Assembly (NCBI GenBank): GCA_017417585.1
Contig: JAFPYX010000039.1
Coordinates: 1 to 37,644 of the forward strand
Length of the DNA stretch: 37,644 nt
Origin: Victivallales bacterium
GTDB lineage: Bacteria; Verrucomicrobiota; Lentisphaeria; Oligosphaerales; Oligosphaeraceae
Direction of reading: 5' to 3'
Each line of letters starts with the position of its first letter. Positions within the stretch are counted from its first letter, which is position 1. A model generated the notes under the pieces. It saw only the letters and a list, made by a program, of their open reading frames with translations, was not told the origin of the DNA and searched no databases. Positions 23,803 to 32,692 of the stretch are shown piece by piece. The translations under genes were made by a program, and so were the position numbers.

Positions 23803-24399
23803 TTAATCTTCTTCTGCGACTTTCTGAAATACTGTAAACAACCAGAGATCCGGATCTCCGACTGGCAGCCAAAACTGGACTTTGTTTTGCTCGCGAATCA
23901 TATATCCGCCATAAATAAAATGTTCTATTTCTTTTGAACCACGCAGGAAAGTTGTTTCTGAACGATCTTCGCACATGCTCATCCACCTGGCTTTGCGACA
24001 GTTCTTCAATGTCTCCGCCTTTTGCTCAAGGCGCCATTCCCCTGTGGACGGTAGAAGTCCGGTCTGATCTTCATGGCGATGAAACTTCTCACGGACATCC
24101 TCCCAACGCAGATTATGAAACTCTACGACACCGTCAGGTTTTATGACAAAGAACCGTTCTTCTGTGTCCTCGCTCTGAACGGCGAGGGGCGTGAGTGGCG
24201 AGGGATTATCTTGTTGTGTCGCAGAAGCCTCATACATTTCAGGAGGAACAACTTCCACGAGGAGGAATTTTCCCATGCACTCCTCGTCACGAAGTGGTTT
24301 CTCGCAACTAGAGAATAGCGTCCACCCGACGACGCATACCAAAAGCAAGAGTTGTCGAAAATGAAATCGTCGCTTGTGATAAATCATGTCGAGAAACAT
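23803..24399 (-). CDS. Predicted lipoprotein of unknown function
   Basis: The 198-residue protein has a basic start, a hydrophobic stretch (LLLLVCVVGWTLF) and a lipobox ending FSSC with the Cys near residue 32. It would therefore be lipidated and exported. The mature part is acidic and hydrophilic, with an ERFFVIKPDGVVEF element and ETTFLRGSKEIEHF, which hints at a small beta-rich domain of the kind that reports a state variable, but I do not recognise a family. The ATG at 24399 is preceded by AGGT; MIYHK four codons later is another possible start. It is a single gene between the trp leader and a divergent regulator. Confidence 0.7.
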   Translation of the reverse strand: MFLDMIYHKRRFHFRQLLLLVCVVGWTLFSSCEKPLRDEECMGKFLLVEVVPPEMYEASATQQDNPSPLTPLAVQSEDTEERFFVIKPDGVVEFHNLRWEDVREKFHRHEDQTGLLPSTGEWRLEQKAETLKNCRKARWMSMCEDRSETTFLRGSKEIEHFIYGGYMIREQNKVQFWLPVGDPDLWLFTVFQKVAEED

Positions 24400-24921
24400 A
24401 GCTACCTGTAAAAACCTTTTTTGCCTGCGCTATTGCACGGCGGAAGTAAGGCAATGTTGACACGGGGCGATTGTAACCAGCCAGCATCGGCGGTGATTTT
24501 TGTATCTATAGCACGCATGCGCGTCCAAATAGGGAGGTATGCCCTCACCCCCTATGAAAATAATATAACGTGTTTCCAACTAGTTGCAAGTCCCTTGTCG
24601 GGAAAGGAATCGGAATCTTAGTTTTCCTATGATTTTTGCCCAACGCCAGGCAGGACGTCGGGCGACAGACGACGGACGCCAGACATCGGGCGACGGACGA
24701 CAGACATCGGGACGGCAGACGTCAGGCGACAGACGACAGATGGGCGGCGAGACGGCGTGTTTTGTGTGTTTCACGGGATATTTTTATCGGACCGCAGTGC
24801 TGAAATGTCATTTTTTCCTGTGGTAAAATCCATGGTTTCCCCTGCCAGAATCGGCTTTGTGTGTTATATTATGGTATGTGCCTGAATCAAGGCGATTAAG
24901 TATTTCTTTTCCCTACCACCG
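24400..24921. other. Divergent intergenic region with a repeat array
   Basis: No gene is supported in these 520 bp. The middle (24651-24743) is a GC-rich 7-bp array; the part before 24921 has an AT-rich TGTGTTATATTATGG stretch that may hold the promoter of the regulator at 24922. Confidence 0.4.
24651..24743. repeat. Degenerate 7-bp tandem array, GACAGAC type
   Basis: The stretch divides into 7-mers such as GACAGAC, GACGGAC, GCCAGAC, ATCGGGC, GACGGAC, GACAGAC, and ends GACAGACGACAGATGGG. Blocks GGCGACAGACGAC and GACAGACATCGGG recur. It has the same unit length as the trp and 32.6-kb arrays but a different sequence. Confidence 0.8.
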
Positions 24922-26352
24922 ATGCCGGACGACGCGAACAACCCGAATACCACGGCGCTCAACGCCCGCATCCTGCTATTCGAGACAGACGAGGGGCTGG
25001 CGGAAATCCTCAAGCACCTGCTGCGCAACCAGAGTTGCCGCGTGCTCGAATGCGCCAGCCGCGAGGAACTTCCGGAGCTTTTTGCGTCGCGTGAATGGGA
25101 CGCTGTTTTCTGCGATCAGCAGTTCGCCGACGCGCTGTTGCCCCTTGCCAATTCCGTGCAGGTGCCCGTCATCTTGATTGCAGGTTATGACGAAATTGGC
25201 GATGCGCGGAAAGCGGTCGCCGAGCAGCGTGCTTTCGCATGGCTGTCGAAGCCGGTCCCCTCCCAGCAGGCGCTCAAATACCTCCAGGATGCCGTCCAGT
25301 GGCGCGCCAGCCATCCGCGATCGGTGGCGGCTGCACCGGTGACGAAGGCGCCGGAGGACGACACGCAACTGCAACGGCATTACAGCCTGATGATCGGGGA
25401 GTCCGCACCGATGCAGGAACTCTACCGTCAGATCGACCGTGTGGCGGAGAGCGAGATGACGGTGTTGATCTTGGGCGAAAGCGGAACCGGCAAGGAGTTG
25501 GTCGCCAAGGCAATTCATGCCGCCAGCGGCCGCGCAGGCCGCGCCTTCGTCCCCGTCAACTGCGCGTCGCTTTCCGAGAACCTTCTCGAGTCCGAGCTCT
25601 TCGGGCATGTCAAGGGAGCCTTCACTGGAGCCGTCCGCAACAAGGACGGCCTTTTTGTTGCCGCCGACGGGGGGACGCTCTTTTTGGACGAGATTGGCTC
25701 GGTGCCGCTTCCCACGCAGCTGGCGCTTTTGCGCGCCTTGCAGGAGCACGAGGTACGGCCGGTCGGCGCGGTTCAGTCCATTCCTGTGAATGTGCGCGTG
25801 GTGGCGGCGACGAATGAAAATCTCGACCAGCTTCTGTCGGAAGGACGCCTCCGGCAGGATCTCTACTATCGCCTCAGCGCCTTCACGCTGAAAGTGCCGC
25901 CTTTGCGAGAACGCATCGGCGACCTCCCCTTGTTGGCAGACGCCTTCCTGAATCGCCTGTCACCCTCGGAAGACCCGACGTTGCAGCTGGCCGAGGACGC
26001 CCGAATGGCGCTGGCGCGACACCCCTGGCCCGGCAATGTCCGCGAGCTGGCGCATGCCCTCGAACGCGGCGCCACGCTCTGCGAGGGAGGGATGATTCGG
26101 CTGGTTGACCTCCCGCCCGAATTCCAAAATGCGGCTCCCACCGCCAAACCGAAGGCTGAGCCAACTTCCACGGCCATTCCCACCCCCCGCATCGTCGCAC
26201 CGGCTGGGCATTCCCTTACCCTGAAGGCATATCTCAAACAATGCGAGCAGCAGTACATCCAGAAAGTGCTGGAGGAACAGGGCGACGACAAGGAAAAGGC
26301 CGCGAAGATTCTCGGAGTCAGCGTGGCGACCCTTTACAGAAAATTAACATAA
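24922..26352 (+). CDS. NtrC-type sigma-54 response regulator
   Basis: The 476-residue protein has a receiver-like domain at residues 17-125 (ILLFETDEGLAEILKHLL, with likely phospho-Asp in DAVFCDQQF and the Lys in WLSKPVP). The sigma-54 AAA+ domain has Walker A GESGTGKE near 185, GAFTGA near 233, GGTLFLDEIGSV and PPLRERIGDLP. A C-terminal Fis-type helix-turn-helix (KEKAAKILGVSVATLYRKL) follows. The second acidic position of the receiver is FETDE, so phosphorylation is plausible but the pocket is divergent. No histidine kinase is nearby. The stop is one base before the next ORF, so it is co-transcribed with a lipoprotein. Target genes are not evident from the window. Confidence 0.9.
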   Translation: MPDDANNPNTTALNARILLFETDEGLAEILKHLLRNQSCRVLECASREELPELFASREWDAVFCDQQFADALLPLANSVQVPVILIAGYDEIGDARKAVAEQRAFAWLSKPVPSQQALKYLQDAVQWRASHPRSVAAAPVTKAPEDDTQLQRHYSLMIGESAPMQELYRQIDRVAESEMTVLILGESGTGKELVAKAIHAASGRAGRAFVPVNCASLSENLLESELFGHVKGAFTGAVRNKDGLFVAADGGTLFLDEIGSVPLPTQLALLRALQEHEVRPVGAVQSIPVNVRVVAATNENLDQLLSEGRLRQDLYYRLSAFTLKVPPLRERIGDLPLLADAFLNRLSPSEDPTLQLAEDARMALARHPWPGNVRELAHALERGATLCEGGMIRLVDLPPEFQNAAPTAKPKAEPTSTAIPTPRIVAPAGHSLTLKAYLKQCEQQYIQKVLEEQGDDKEKAAKILGVSVATLYRKLT

Positions 26353-26353
26353 C

Positions 26354-26872
26354 ATGTTTAATAAAATGAAGAAACTCAGTTATTCAATTCTTTTGGCGGC
26401 AGGTTTGCTTCTGCTGGGTTCCTGCAACACCTATCAACCGGTTTTCGTGCTGTCGTTGCATGAATTCGCCGACCCCCAGATTGCAACCAAGCTCAGCAAG
26501 AACGTCCAGGATCCCACCCGACAGTTTTCACACACCATCCAGAATTTTCCGTTTATAGACTCGCGGAGCTTCCTCTTTGGCGAATTGTATGGCCCAAATG
26601 AACAGGGCCGGTATGGCCTTCGGATCCAGGTGGACCGCTGGCATCAGGCCACGATGCACCAGGAGGCCGGCGCGAATCTCGGCCTGGTGTACGCCGTGGT
26701 CATGGACGGCATGTATGTCGGCTACTCCCACTTCAACAAGACCATGCGCGACACCGAAATCCTGGAGATCGATCCACTGTGGAATCTCCGTGACGCCCAG
26801 ATGATTCTGGACAGCATCCCCAAAAACTACAAGCATTTCGACAAATGGCACAAGCCCTTCTTTCAGCCTTGA
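26354..26872 (+). CDS. Predicted lipoprotein of unknown function
   Basis: The 172-residue protein has a Lys-rich start, a hydrophobic core (SILLAAGLLLLG) and the lipobox LLGSC with Cys near residue 24. The mature part has FLFGELYGPNEQGRYGLRIQVDRWHQ followed by a conserved-looking LGLVYAVVMDGMYVGYSHF and a C-terminal DSIPKNYKHFDKWHKPFF. The DGMYVG-DSIP arrangement is like domains of the SecDF P1 head or similar exported modules, but the match is weak. It starts one base after the regulator gene, so expression is linked. MKKLSYS four codons in is an alternative start. Confidence 0.7.
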   Translation: MFNKMKKLSYSILLAAGLLLLGSCNTYQPVFVLSLHEFADPQIATKLSKNVQDPTRQFSHTIQNFPFIDSRSFLFGELYGPNEQGRYGLRIQVDRWHQATMHQEAGANLGLVYAVVMDGMYVGYSHFNKTMRDTEILEIDPLWNLRDAQMILDSIPKNYKHFDKWHKPFFQP

Positions 26873-26930
26873 AATGCGCCACGTTTTCCCCTGAAAAATC
26901 ATAATCCTTAAAATTCCTGGAAACACAACT

Positions 26931-28289
26931 ATGACTGCAGCACCGACCACTGCCTCACGCCCCCTCCCCCGCTGGGATGAAAGCCGCTCCATCGCCGAAC
27001 TGGAGGGACGCCTCACCCGCACTGAAAAGCTCGTCCTCGCCGACCCGCCGGCCAACCTGGATGCCGTCAAGGCGCTGTTGAACCGCGATGCCGCCCGCGT
27101 CGATCTCGCGCCGAGCTGGTGCAGCGCCGTCGCCATCATCCAGCGCGAGGCCGCAACCGCCTCGGAACTCAACCTGGCGGATTATTTGAAGGAAATCTGC
27201 GACAAGGTGGCCGCCTGGAACAATGTCGACCTCTTCGTGACCATCTCGGACAAGATGCCCACCAAGCTGGTGCCCGCCTGGTTCCTGACCACCCTGGCAG
27301 CCAAGGGCGGCGACTATCTGATCGACGCCACGCTCAGGATGCCCTACCGCCTCTGGGGAGTCACGGAAAAGCTCGTGGCCGCCGACCCGGCCCTAAAGGA
27401 ACATTTCGTGAAGCAGATCAAGTTGGCTTTCAAGGAAGAAAAGCCCTCCGCCGACCACTTCTTCTGGCTCTGGAAGGCCCCGAAGTCCGACCCCGACCGC
27501 GCGACCTTCCTGGCCAAGCCGTACGTCCTCTTCAAGGTCCTCCGCAAGGAACTCAAAGGCAATTACCTCAAAAGCCAGCGCGAGCTGCGCAGGCTGCTGC
27601 TCTCCGACGAGAGCTTCCAGCGGGCGCTGATGCTCAATGGCGATGAAACCGTCAGCCGCGACCTCATCAACTGCGCCAGGCGGCTGCCGCTCCTGGACGC
27701 GGACGAACGGCAGGCGCTGCTGGTCCGCATCTGCCGCCTGTATCCCTACCTGACGGTCTTTGTCGCGGACAACGCGAACCGCAAGCGCCTCACGATCGTC
27801 CCACAGACCTCCGTGCGCTCCTTCCAGGAACTGCAGAAGCGCCTCCAGAACCTCATCGACGTGGAGATCCCGGCCAACGAGGACGACATCAAGACCGCCA
27901 AGGGCCACGGCGACCTCTCCGAGAACTCCGAATTCAAGGCGGCCAAGGAACGCCAGCGGGAGCTGGGCAAGCTGCGCTTCCAGCTGGAACAGCAGGTCGC
28001 CGAGCTGCGCGCCACGGACTTCGCGGACGTCCGCGTCAGCAATGTCGTCGTCCCCGGCTGCGTGGTCACCTTGAAATATACGGAGGACGACCACACCGAG
28101 GCCATCACCATCCTCGGACTCCTCGACAACGACCCGGACCACAACTGCATCTCCTACGGCACCCCCCTGGCCAAGACCATGCTGGGCAAGGAAATCGGCG
28201 AGACCATCACCCTTCCCAACAACAAGACCGCGGTGATCGACGCCCTCGCGCCGTTACCGCCTGAATTGCTCGCCGCCCTCAAGGGCTGA
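26931..28289 (+). CDS. GreA-type transcript cleavage factor fused to a long N-terminal domain
   Basis: The last 160 residues are a GreA/GreB protein. A coiled coil has the acidic tip DIKTAKGHGDLSENSEFKAAKERQ (near 319-342), in which the Asp and Glu that reach the RNA polymerase active site are kept. An FKBP-like domain follows (GCVVTLKYTEDDHTEAITILG... ISYGTPLAKTMLGKEIGETITLP). The first 290 residues are an extra, mostly helical domain with no motif I recognise. Standard GreA is about 158 residues. The protein should bind RNA polymerase and rescue backtracked complexes; the N-terminal part may bind another partner. Similar fusions occur in the Planctomycetes-Verrucomicrobia-Lentisphaerae group. 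Start ATG at 26931. Confidence 0.88.
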   Translation: MTAAPTTASRPLPRWDESRSIAELEGRLTRTEKLVLADPPANLDAVKALLNRDAARVDLAPSWCSAVAIIQREAATASELNLADYLKEICDKVAAWNNVDLFVTISDKMPTKLVPAWFLTTLAAKGGDYLIDATLRMPYRLWGVTEKLVAADPALKEHFVKQIKLAFKEEKPSADHFFWLWKAPKSDPDRATFLAKPYVLFKVLRKELKGNYLKSQRELRRLLLSDESFQRALMLNGDETVSRDLINCARRLPLLDADERQALLVRICRLYPYLTVFVADNANRKRLTIVPQTSVRSFQELQKRLQNLIDVEIPANEDDIKTAKGHGDLSENSEFKAAKERQRELGKLRFQLEQQVAELRATDFADVRVSNVVVPGCVVTLKYTEDDHTEAITILGLLDNDPDHNCISYGTPLAKTMLGKEIGETITLPNNKTAVIDALAPLPPELLAALKG

Positions 28290-28349
28290 TCGTCTTCCTC
28301 TAGAAACGCACACAAGGACACCGGAATCCGCCCATCGCTCATACCCGCC

Positions 28350-29588
28350 ATGCCAACCGACTCATTCATGCAGGAACTCTTCGCCGAGCGCATCGGCGGA
28401 CGCACCTTCGGCCAGAGCACCGTCATCTACAAGTTCGAGAAGATCAAGCGCGCCAAGCGCGCCGCCCAGGCCGCGCATCCGGAACTGCCGCTAATCGACA
28501 TGGGCGTGGGCGAACCGGACGAGCCGGCCTTCCCCGAGGTCGTCGCCGCGCTGTGCGCCGAGGCGGGCAAGCCGGAAAACCGCTTCTACTCCGACAACGG
28601 CTGCCGCGAATTCAAGGTCGCGGTGGAGAACTACATGAAGAGCCTCTATGGCGTGGAGCTGGATCCCGACGCCGAGATCAACCACACCATCGGAAGCAAG
28701 TCCGCCCTCACGCTTCTGCCCTCCGTCTTCATCAACCCCGGCGACGTCGCGCTGATGACCACGCCCGGCTATGGCGTATTGGGGACCTGGACGGCCTACC
28801 TGGGTGGGCGCGTGGTCAAGATGCCACTCACAAAGGAGCGCGGCTTCCTGCCGGACTTCTCGCTGGTCTCCGCCGAAGACCGCAAGGCCGCCAAGCTCAT
28901 CTATCTCAACTACCCCAACAACCCCACGGGCGCACTCGCCACCCCGGAGTTCTACGACGAGGCCATCGCCTTCGCGCGTGAAATCGGCGCGCTACTGGTG
29001 GTGGACGCGGCCTACGCCCCGCTGAACTTCGCCGGCAAGCCCCTGAGCATCTTCACGCGCCCCCGTGCCAAGGAGGTCGCCGTCGAGCTCCATTCGATGT
29101 CCAAGGGCTTCAACATGACCGGCTGGCGCCTCGGGTGGATCTGCGGAAACGCATCTGCAGTCAAGGCCTTCGCAACCGTGAAGGACAATGCGGACTCCGG
29201 GCAGTTCCTCGCCATCCAGAAGGCAGCCATCCAGGCACTGGACCGACAGGAAACCATCACCCCGAAGATCTGCGAGAAATACCGCCGCCGCCTCACCACG
29301 CTGGTCGGGCTGCTCAGGGAACTCGGCTTTGACGCCAAGGTTCCCGGCGGCTCCTTCTATCTCTACGTCGAGATTCCAAAAGGCCTCAAGGGCGGCCGGC
29401 GCTTCGCAAATGCGGAGGAATTCAGCCAGTGGATGATCACCGAGCACCTCATCTCCACCGTGCCGTGGGATGACGTCGGGCACTTCGTGCGATTTTCCGC
29501 CACCTTCGAGGCCGCCACCGTCGGGGCGGAGACGCAGGTGATGGAGACCATCAAGCAACGACTGGCGCAGTCGCCCTTCGAATTCTAG
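28350..29588 (+). CDS. dapL: LL-diaminopimelate aminotransferase
   Basis: The 412-residue fold-type I PLP aminotransferase has LIDMGVGEPDEP, RFYSDNGCREFKVAVENYM, TTPGYGVLGTWTAYLGG, LIYLNYPNNPTGA, VVDAAYAPLNF and the PLP-lysine motif SMSKGFNMTGWRLGW (Lys near residue 252). These follow the LL-DAP aminotransferase subgroup, which makes LL-diaminopimelate in one step for lysine and peptidoglycan. DapL is known from Chlamydiae, Verrucomicrobia, Lentisphaerae and some others, which fits the proposed lineage. It is co-directional with the GreA fusion and lipoate ligase. A general aspartate aminotransferase is the main alternative. Confidence 0.85.
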   Translation: MPTDSFMQELFAERIGGRTFGQSTVIYKFEKIKRAKRAAQAAHPELPLIDMGVGEPDEPAFPEVVAALCAEAGKPENRFYSDNGCREFKVAVENYMKSLYGVELDPDAEINHTIGSKSALTLLPSVFINPGDVALMTTPGYGVLGTWTAYLGGRVVKMPLTKERGFLPDFSLVSAEDRKAAKLIYLNYPNNPTGALATPEFYDEAIAFAREIGALLVVDAAYAPLNFAGKPLSIFTRPRAKEVAVELHSMSKGFNMTGWRLGWICGNASAVKAFATVKDNADSGQFLAIQKAAIQALDRQETITPKICEKYRRRLTTLVGLLRELGFDAKVPGGSFYLYVEIPKGLKGGRRFANAEEFSQWMITEHLISTVPWDDVGHFVRFSATFEAATVGAETQVMETIKQRLAQSPFEF

Positions 29589-29593
29589 GCACC

Positions 29594-30316
29594 ATGCCGC
29601 AACACTCCGCAACACCACCGTCCGCCGAACACTGGCTCTGCTGGCAGGACGGGGCGCACTCGCCGGCTTGGAACATGGCCGCCGACGAGGCGATGCTCCA
29701 GCAGGTCGCATCCCTCGGCAGCCCCATCCTGCGAACCTACGAGTGGGACCGCAAGGCGGTCTCGCTCGGATATGTCCAGCGCCATGACGCCGCGCCGGAG
29801 GGCTATGCCTACGTGCGGCGGCCCACCGGCGGCGGAGTGGTCTATCACGACTGCGACTTCACCTACTCCGTGGCTTTTCCCCCTGAACACTGGCTCAACG
29901 GCCTCGACCGCATCCGCAGCTATGACTGTCTGAACCGCTCCGTCCAGGAAGCCCTTCGGCAACTGGGCCTTCCGGTGGAACTTGCTCAGACCGAAATCCC
30001 GCACAGCGTCGAGCGCGCCACGATGGTCTGCTTCACCAACCCCACCCGATATGACCTCCTGCTGGACGGGCGGAAAATCGCCGGAAGCGCGCAGCGGCGC
30101 ACCGCCGAGGGGCTCCTTCACCAGGGAAGCCTGCATTTTGGCGAGGGCGGACTGCCTTCCCCGCGAAACATCTTGCGGGAGGCGTTGCTGAAGGGACTGA
30201 ACAAAGTCATGGGCATCTCCTGCTCGGCATTCCAGCCAGACAGTGCCTTCATGGATAAAATAAATACTCTCGTGACGGAAAAATATGGCACCGATGCCTG
30301 GAACCAACTCCGATAA
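29594..30316 (+). CDS. Lipoate-protein ligase A family protein
   Basis: The 240-residue protein belongs to the BPL/LplA/LipB fold. It has the NMAADEAML start element, the lipoyl-AMP binding motif YVRRPTGGGVVYHDCDFTYS near residues 73-92 and the catalytic Lys in LLLDGRKIAGSAQRRTAEGLLHQGSL near 159. It would attach lipoate (or octanoate) to E2 or GcvH domains. It lacks the larger LplA accessory C-terminal domain, so it may be an octanoyltransferase of the LipM/LipL kind instead. The gene starts 5 bp after dapL and overlaps the next gene by 32 bp. Confidence 0.85.
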   Translation: MPQHSATPPSAEHWLCWQDGAHSPAWNMAADEAMLQQVASLGSPILRTYEWDRKAVSLGYVQRHDAAPEGYAYVRRPTGGGVVYHDCDFTYSVAFPPEHWLNGLDRIRSYDCLNRSVQEALRQLGLPVELAQTEIPHSVERATMVCFTNPTRYDLLLDGRKIAGSAQRRTAEGLLHQGSLHFGEGGLPSPRNILREALLKGLNKVMGISCSAFQPDSAFMDKINTLVTEKYGTDAWNQLR

Positions 30317-30575
30317 CTCAAGCGCCGCCCGCCTGGACTGCCTGGGCGAGACTCGCGAATATGGACTTCAGCCGCTCGCGACGATCCTGACCGAAAGGCA
30401 TATCTCCAACCACCAGATCGTGGAGGCCTCCACCGAACAGCTCACCCACAAGATGATGGCAAAGGCGTGCCGGGGGCGCTACCTCTCCTCCAAGGTCCGC
30501 CAGAAGATCCTCCGCGCAGTCAACAAGGTCACCGGAGAGTGCTTTCGAATGGGAGATCTTTTCACTTATCACTAA
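30285..30575 (+). CDS. Small conserved protein, probable helix-turn-helix
   Basis: The 96-residue protein overlaps the lipoate ligase gene at its start (ATG 30285 or 30294). The core is LQPLATILTERHISNHQIVEASTEQLTHKMMAKACRGRYLSSKVRQKILRAVNKVTG, a short helical module where SNHQIVEAS...THKMMAKACRGR resembles the helix-turn-helix of small DNA-binding proteins. Related small proteins appear to exist in Verrucomicrobia and Lentisphaerae, but no function is known to me. The position at the end of the operon suggests co-expression with the lipoate ligase rather than a pathway role. Confidence 0.65.
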   Translation: MAPMPGTNSDNSSAARLDCLGETREYGLQPLATILTERHISNHQIVEASTEQLTHKMMAKACRGRYLSSKVRQKILRAVNKVTGECFRMGDLFTYH

Positions 30576-30814
30576 AACGGCACGGCAGGCTTACCAGAAA
30601 GTGGAAAACACTTTGGATTTCCCCCTGAAATTTTGACTTTTCCCGCATATTTGGGTTCTTTTTTGCTTTTTTCATAGCAAAATCAAGGAAAGGGGGTATA
30701 TTCTTTTTCCAGTAGTGCTTCGCCAGGTTAATTCTGGTGCAAGAGCGAACCTCTTTTTTCTTTCCCCGTTAGTTCCCCACCCACAAAATTCACTACTTCA
30801 AGAAAGAGGAAATC
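30576..30814 (+). promoter_or_regulatory. Promoter and leader region of the outer-membrane protein gene
   Basis: TATATT at about 30697-30702 is a good -10 candidate, with a poor -35 upstream; another possible pair starts at TTTTGACTTTTCC near 30635. A leader of about 110 nt and an AAGAGG site lead to the ATG at 30815. A highly expressed porin-like gene would fit a dedicated promoter. Confidence 0.4.
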
Positions 30815-31657
30815 ATGAAAAAACTGAGTGCCTGCTTGTCTTTCCTTCTGTTGTTCGCACTGGTTGGCGTCACCTTCGCACAGGATGCCCCAGCCGTCGA
30901 AGAAGAGTCCTGCGCCTTCAAGCCGGACATCGAGTTGACCTTGGACTGGAACAGCCGCTATGTCTCCAAGGGCAAGGTCGTCAACCCCGACCCCATCGCC
31001 TCCATTGACGCCTATATTACCCTGTGTGGCTTCTATGCGGACTTCTGGGCCCCGTTTGACATGACTGACATCAACCGCCCTGAGCGCAGCGGCGCATACA
31101 ACAACAACCGCAAATACCGCGCGGAAGAGGTGGACTATGTCTTCGGATACAACTACACCATCGCCGCTGACAAGCTCGGCGGAATCTCCGACTTGACCCT
31201 CGACATCAACTACAAGTACTGGCAGTATCCCCGTGCGGTCTTCGATGACGACCAGCTCCTCGAAGTGGGTGCCAGCCTGGACAATGTCCTGGATCCGGAC
31301 GGCCCCGCCGCCCTGAAGCTCGGCACCACCGTCGCCTACCATCTCAATGGCAACTACTCGTGGTGGGGCACTGTCTATGGTGACCTCAGCTACAAGGTCA
31401 ACGACGCTATCAAGGTCGGCTTGAAGAACACCTGGTACTGGGGCGACAAGCGTTTCAACGGCTTCGGGCACGACGCGGTCAACGCGGCCGAGCTGAAGCT
31501 CTACGCTTCCTACAGCGTCAACAAGTACATCTCTCTCAAGGCTTACGTTGCTGGTGCCTGGGCGATCGACCACGACACCCGTGCCGCCTGGGCAGAGGAC
31601 AGCTGGAACAACAGCGAGAACTTCTGGGGCGGCGTCTCCGTCACCTTCGCGTTCTAA
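30815..31657 (+). CDS. Outer-membrane beta-barrel protein
   Basis: The 280-residue protein has a clear signal peptide: KK, then LSACLSFLLLFALVGVTFA with cleavage after TFA, residue 22. The mature part alternates aromatic and polar residues in beta-strands (IELTLDWNSRYVSKGKVV, DLTLDINYKYWQYPR, LKLGTTVAYHLNGNYSW, ISLKAYVAGAW) and ends SVTFAF with a terminal Phe, as needed for insertion by the BAM machinery. This resembles TorF-like or other small porin families. It sits alone with its own promoter and a perfect terminator, so it is likely strongly expressed. The substrate is unknown. Confidence 0.82.
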   Translation: MKKLSACLSFLLLFALVGVTFAQDAPAVEEESCAFKPDIELTLDWNSRYVSKGKVVNPDPIASIDAYITLCGFYADFWAPFDMTDINRPERSGAYNNNRKYRAEEVDYVFGYNYTIAADKLGGISDLTLDINYKYWQYPRAVFDDDQLLEVGASLDNVLDPDGPAALKLGTTVAYHLNGNYSWWGTVYGDLSYKVNDAIKVGLKNTWYWGDKRFNGFGHDAVNAAELKLYASYSVNKYISLKAYVAGAWAIDHDTRAAWAEDSWNNSENFWGGVSVTFAF

Positions 31658-31684
31658 GCCTAGCTGACAATTCGTGAATCAATC

Positions 31685-31723
31685 AAACCGGCCGCGGTGC
31701 AAGATTTGTGCCGCGGCCGGTTT
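31685..31723 (+). terminator. Strong terminator after the outer-membrane protein gene
   Basis: AAACCGGCCGCGG (31685-31697) and CCGCGGCCGGTTT (31711-31723) form a perfect 13-bp stem with a 13-nt loop; the T-rich side ends in TTTCTT. Confidence 0.85.
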
Positions 31724-31942
31724 CTTATGGCGGACTACCTGTTTTTAATAATAGCCGTATTCCCCAGGAAGGGGCCTGCTTGAATCACAAGCCAGATTTC
31801 AAGCCGCCCTGCCGGCGGGACATGGCGGAATCTTTTCACTTTAAGCTTTAAGCCTTGGGTAAAAAGTTCAATTGGGCTCCTGCCTGGGAAACACCGCCGA
31901 AATCATATCGTTAAATGAACCCCAATTTATCGAAGTAGTTCC

Positions 31943-32581
31943 CTAGAACATCCCCTGGGTGGCGGCGAGCCACGCCTTGGCGATGAGATGATGGCCGGGA
32001 AGCGTCGGGTGGACGCCGTCCGCCAGCCAGAAATCGCCAGGCGCACGCTTGGTCGCCTCGTCAAAGACCGACTGCAGAGGAATGAAGATGGTGTTGTAGT
32101 CCTTGGCGATCTGGCGTACGACCTCCTGCTTCTCGACGACTTCCTTCCGCCACTCTTCAGTGACGGCGGTGTGATAGAGGGCAAATGGCTCGAGAAGAAT
32201 GAATTTGACATTTGGATTGGACTGCAGAGACCAGTCCAGAAGCCGGCGGTAGAACTCGTCGAAGCGCGGGGTCTCAACGCCGTTCTGGCGGCTGAATTCA
32301 TGCCAGATGTCGTTGATGCCGATAAGGATGCTGATGACATCCGGCTTCAGGTTGAGGGCATCGAGTTTCCAGCGGGCGTAGAGGTCCACGACGCGGTTGC
32401 CCGTGACGGCGCGGTTCAGCACGGTCCACTCGGTCGGATGCTCGGCGCAGATCTTCGAGGCGAGCAGATGCGGATAGCCGAATCCCATGCCCATGAGCGG
32501 CCAGCCGGGGCTGATGAAGTTGAGGGTGTCAGTGCGGCCCGCGTCGGTGATGGAGTCGCCTTGGAAAAGCAATGTCTTCAT
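31943..32581 (-). CDS. SGNH-family lipase/esterase (GDSL hydrolase)
   Basis: The 212-residue protein starts MKTLLFQGDSITDAGR, where Ser10 in GDS is the nucleophile. Block II has LNRAVTGNRVVDL with the oxyanion Gly, block III ISILIGINDIWHE has the conserved Asn, and block V FWLADGVHPTLPGH has the catalytic Asp and His. It is cytoplasmic, as there is no signal peptide, and similar to GDSL enzymes that remove acyl groups from carbohydrates; the substrate is unknown. It follows a HAD phosphatase on the same strand. The start codon is directly preceded by a 7-bp GGTTARA array rather than a ribosome binding site. Confidence 0.9.
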   Translation of the reverse strand: MKTLLFQGDSITDAGRTDTLNFISPGWPLMGMGFGYPHLLASKICAEHPTEWTVLNRAVTGNRVVDLYARWKLDALNLKPDVISILIGINDIWHEFSRQNGVETPRFDEFYRRLLDWSLQSNPNVKFILLEPFALYHTAVTEEWRKEVVEKQEVVRQIAKDYNTIFIPLQSVFDEATKRAPGDFWLADGVHPTLPGHHLIAKAWLAATQGMF

Positions 32582-32584
32582 AAC

Positions 32585-32632
32585 AGGTTAGAGGTTAGAG
32601 GTTAGAGGTTAAAGGTTAAAGGTTAAAGGTCC
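32585..32632. repeat. 7-bp tandem array GGTTARA upstream of the SGNH gene
   Basis: On the plus strand the units run GGTTAGA three times, then GGTTAAA three times, then GGTCC. The gene-sense strand is pyrimidine-rich and ends 3 bases before the start codon at 32581. The same unit and GGTCC end occur at 21075-21110. Confidence 0.85.
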
Positions 32633-32692
32633 TAAGAGTCTGAGAACCGAGAACCTTGAGAAAAAGTTTCGACATTGGGCTGAATTGTCTGA

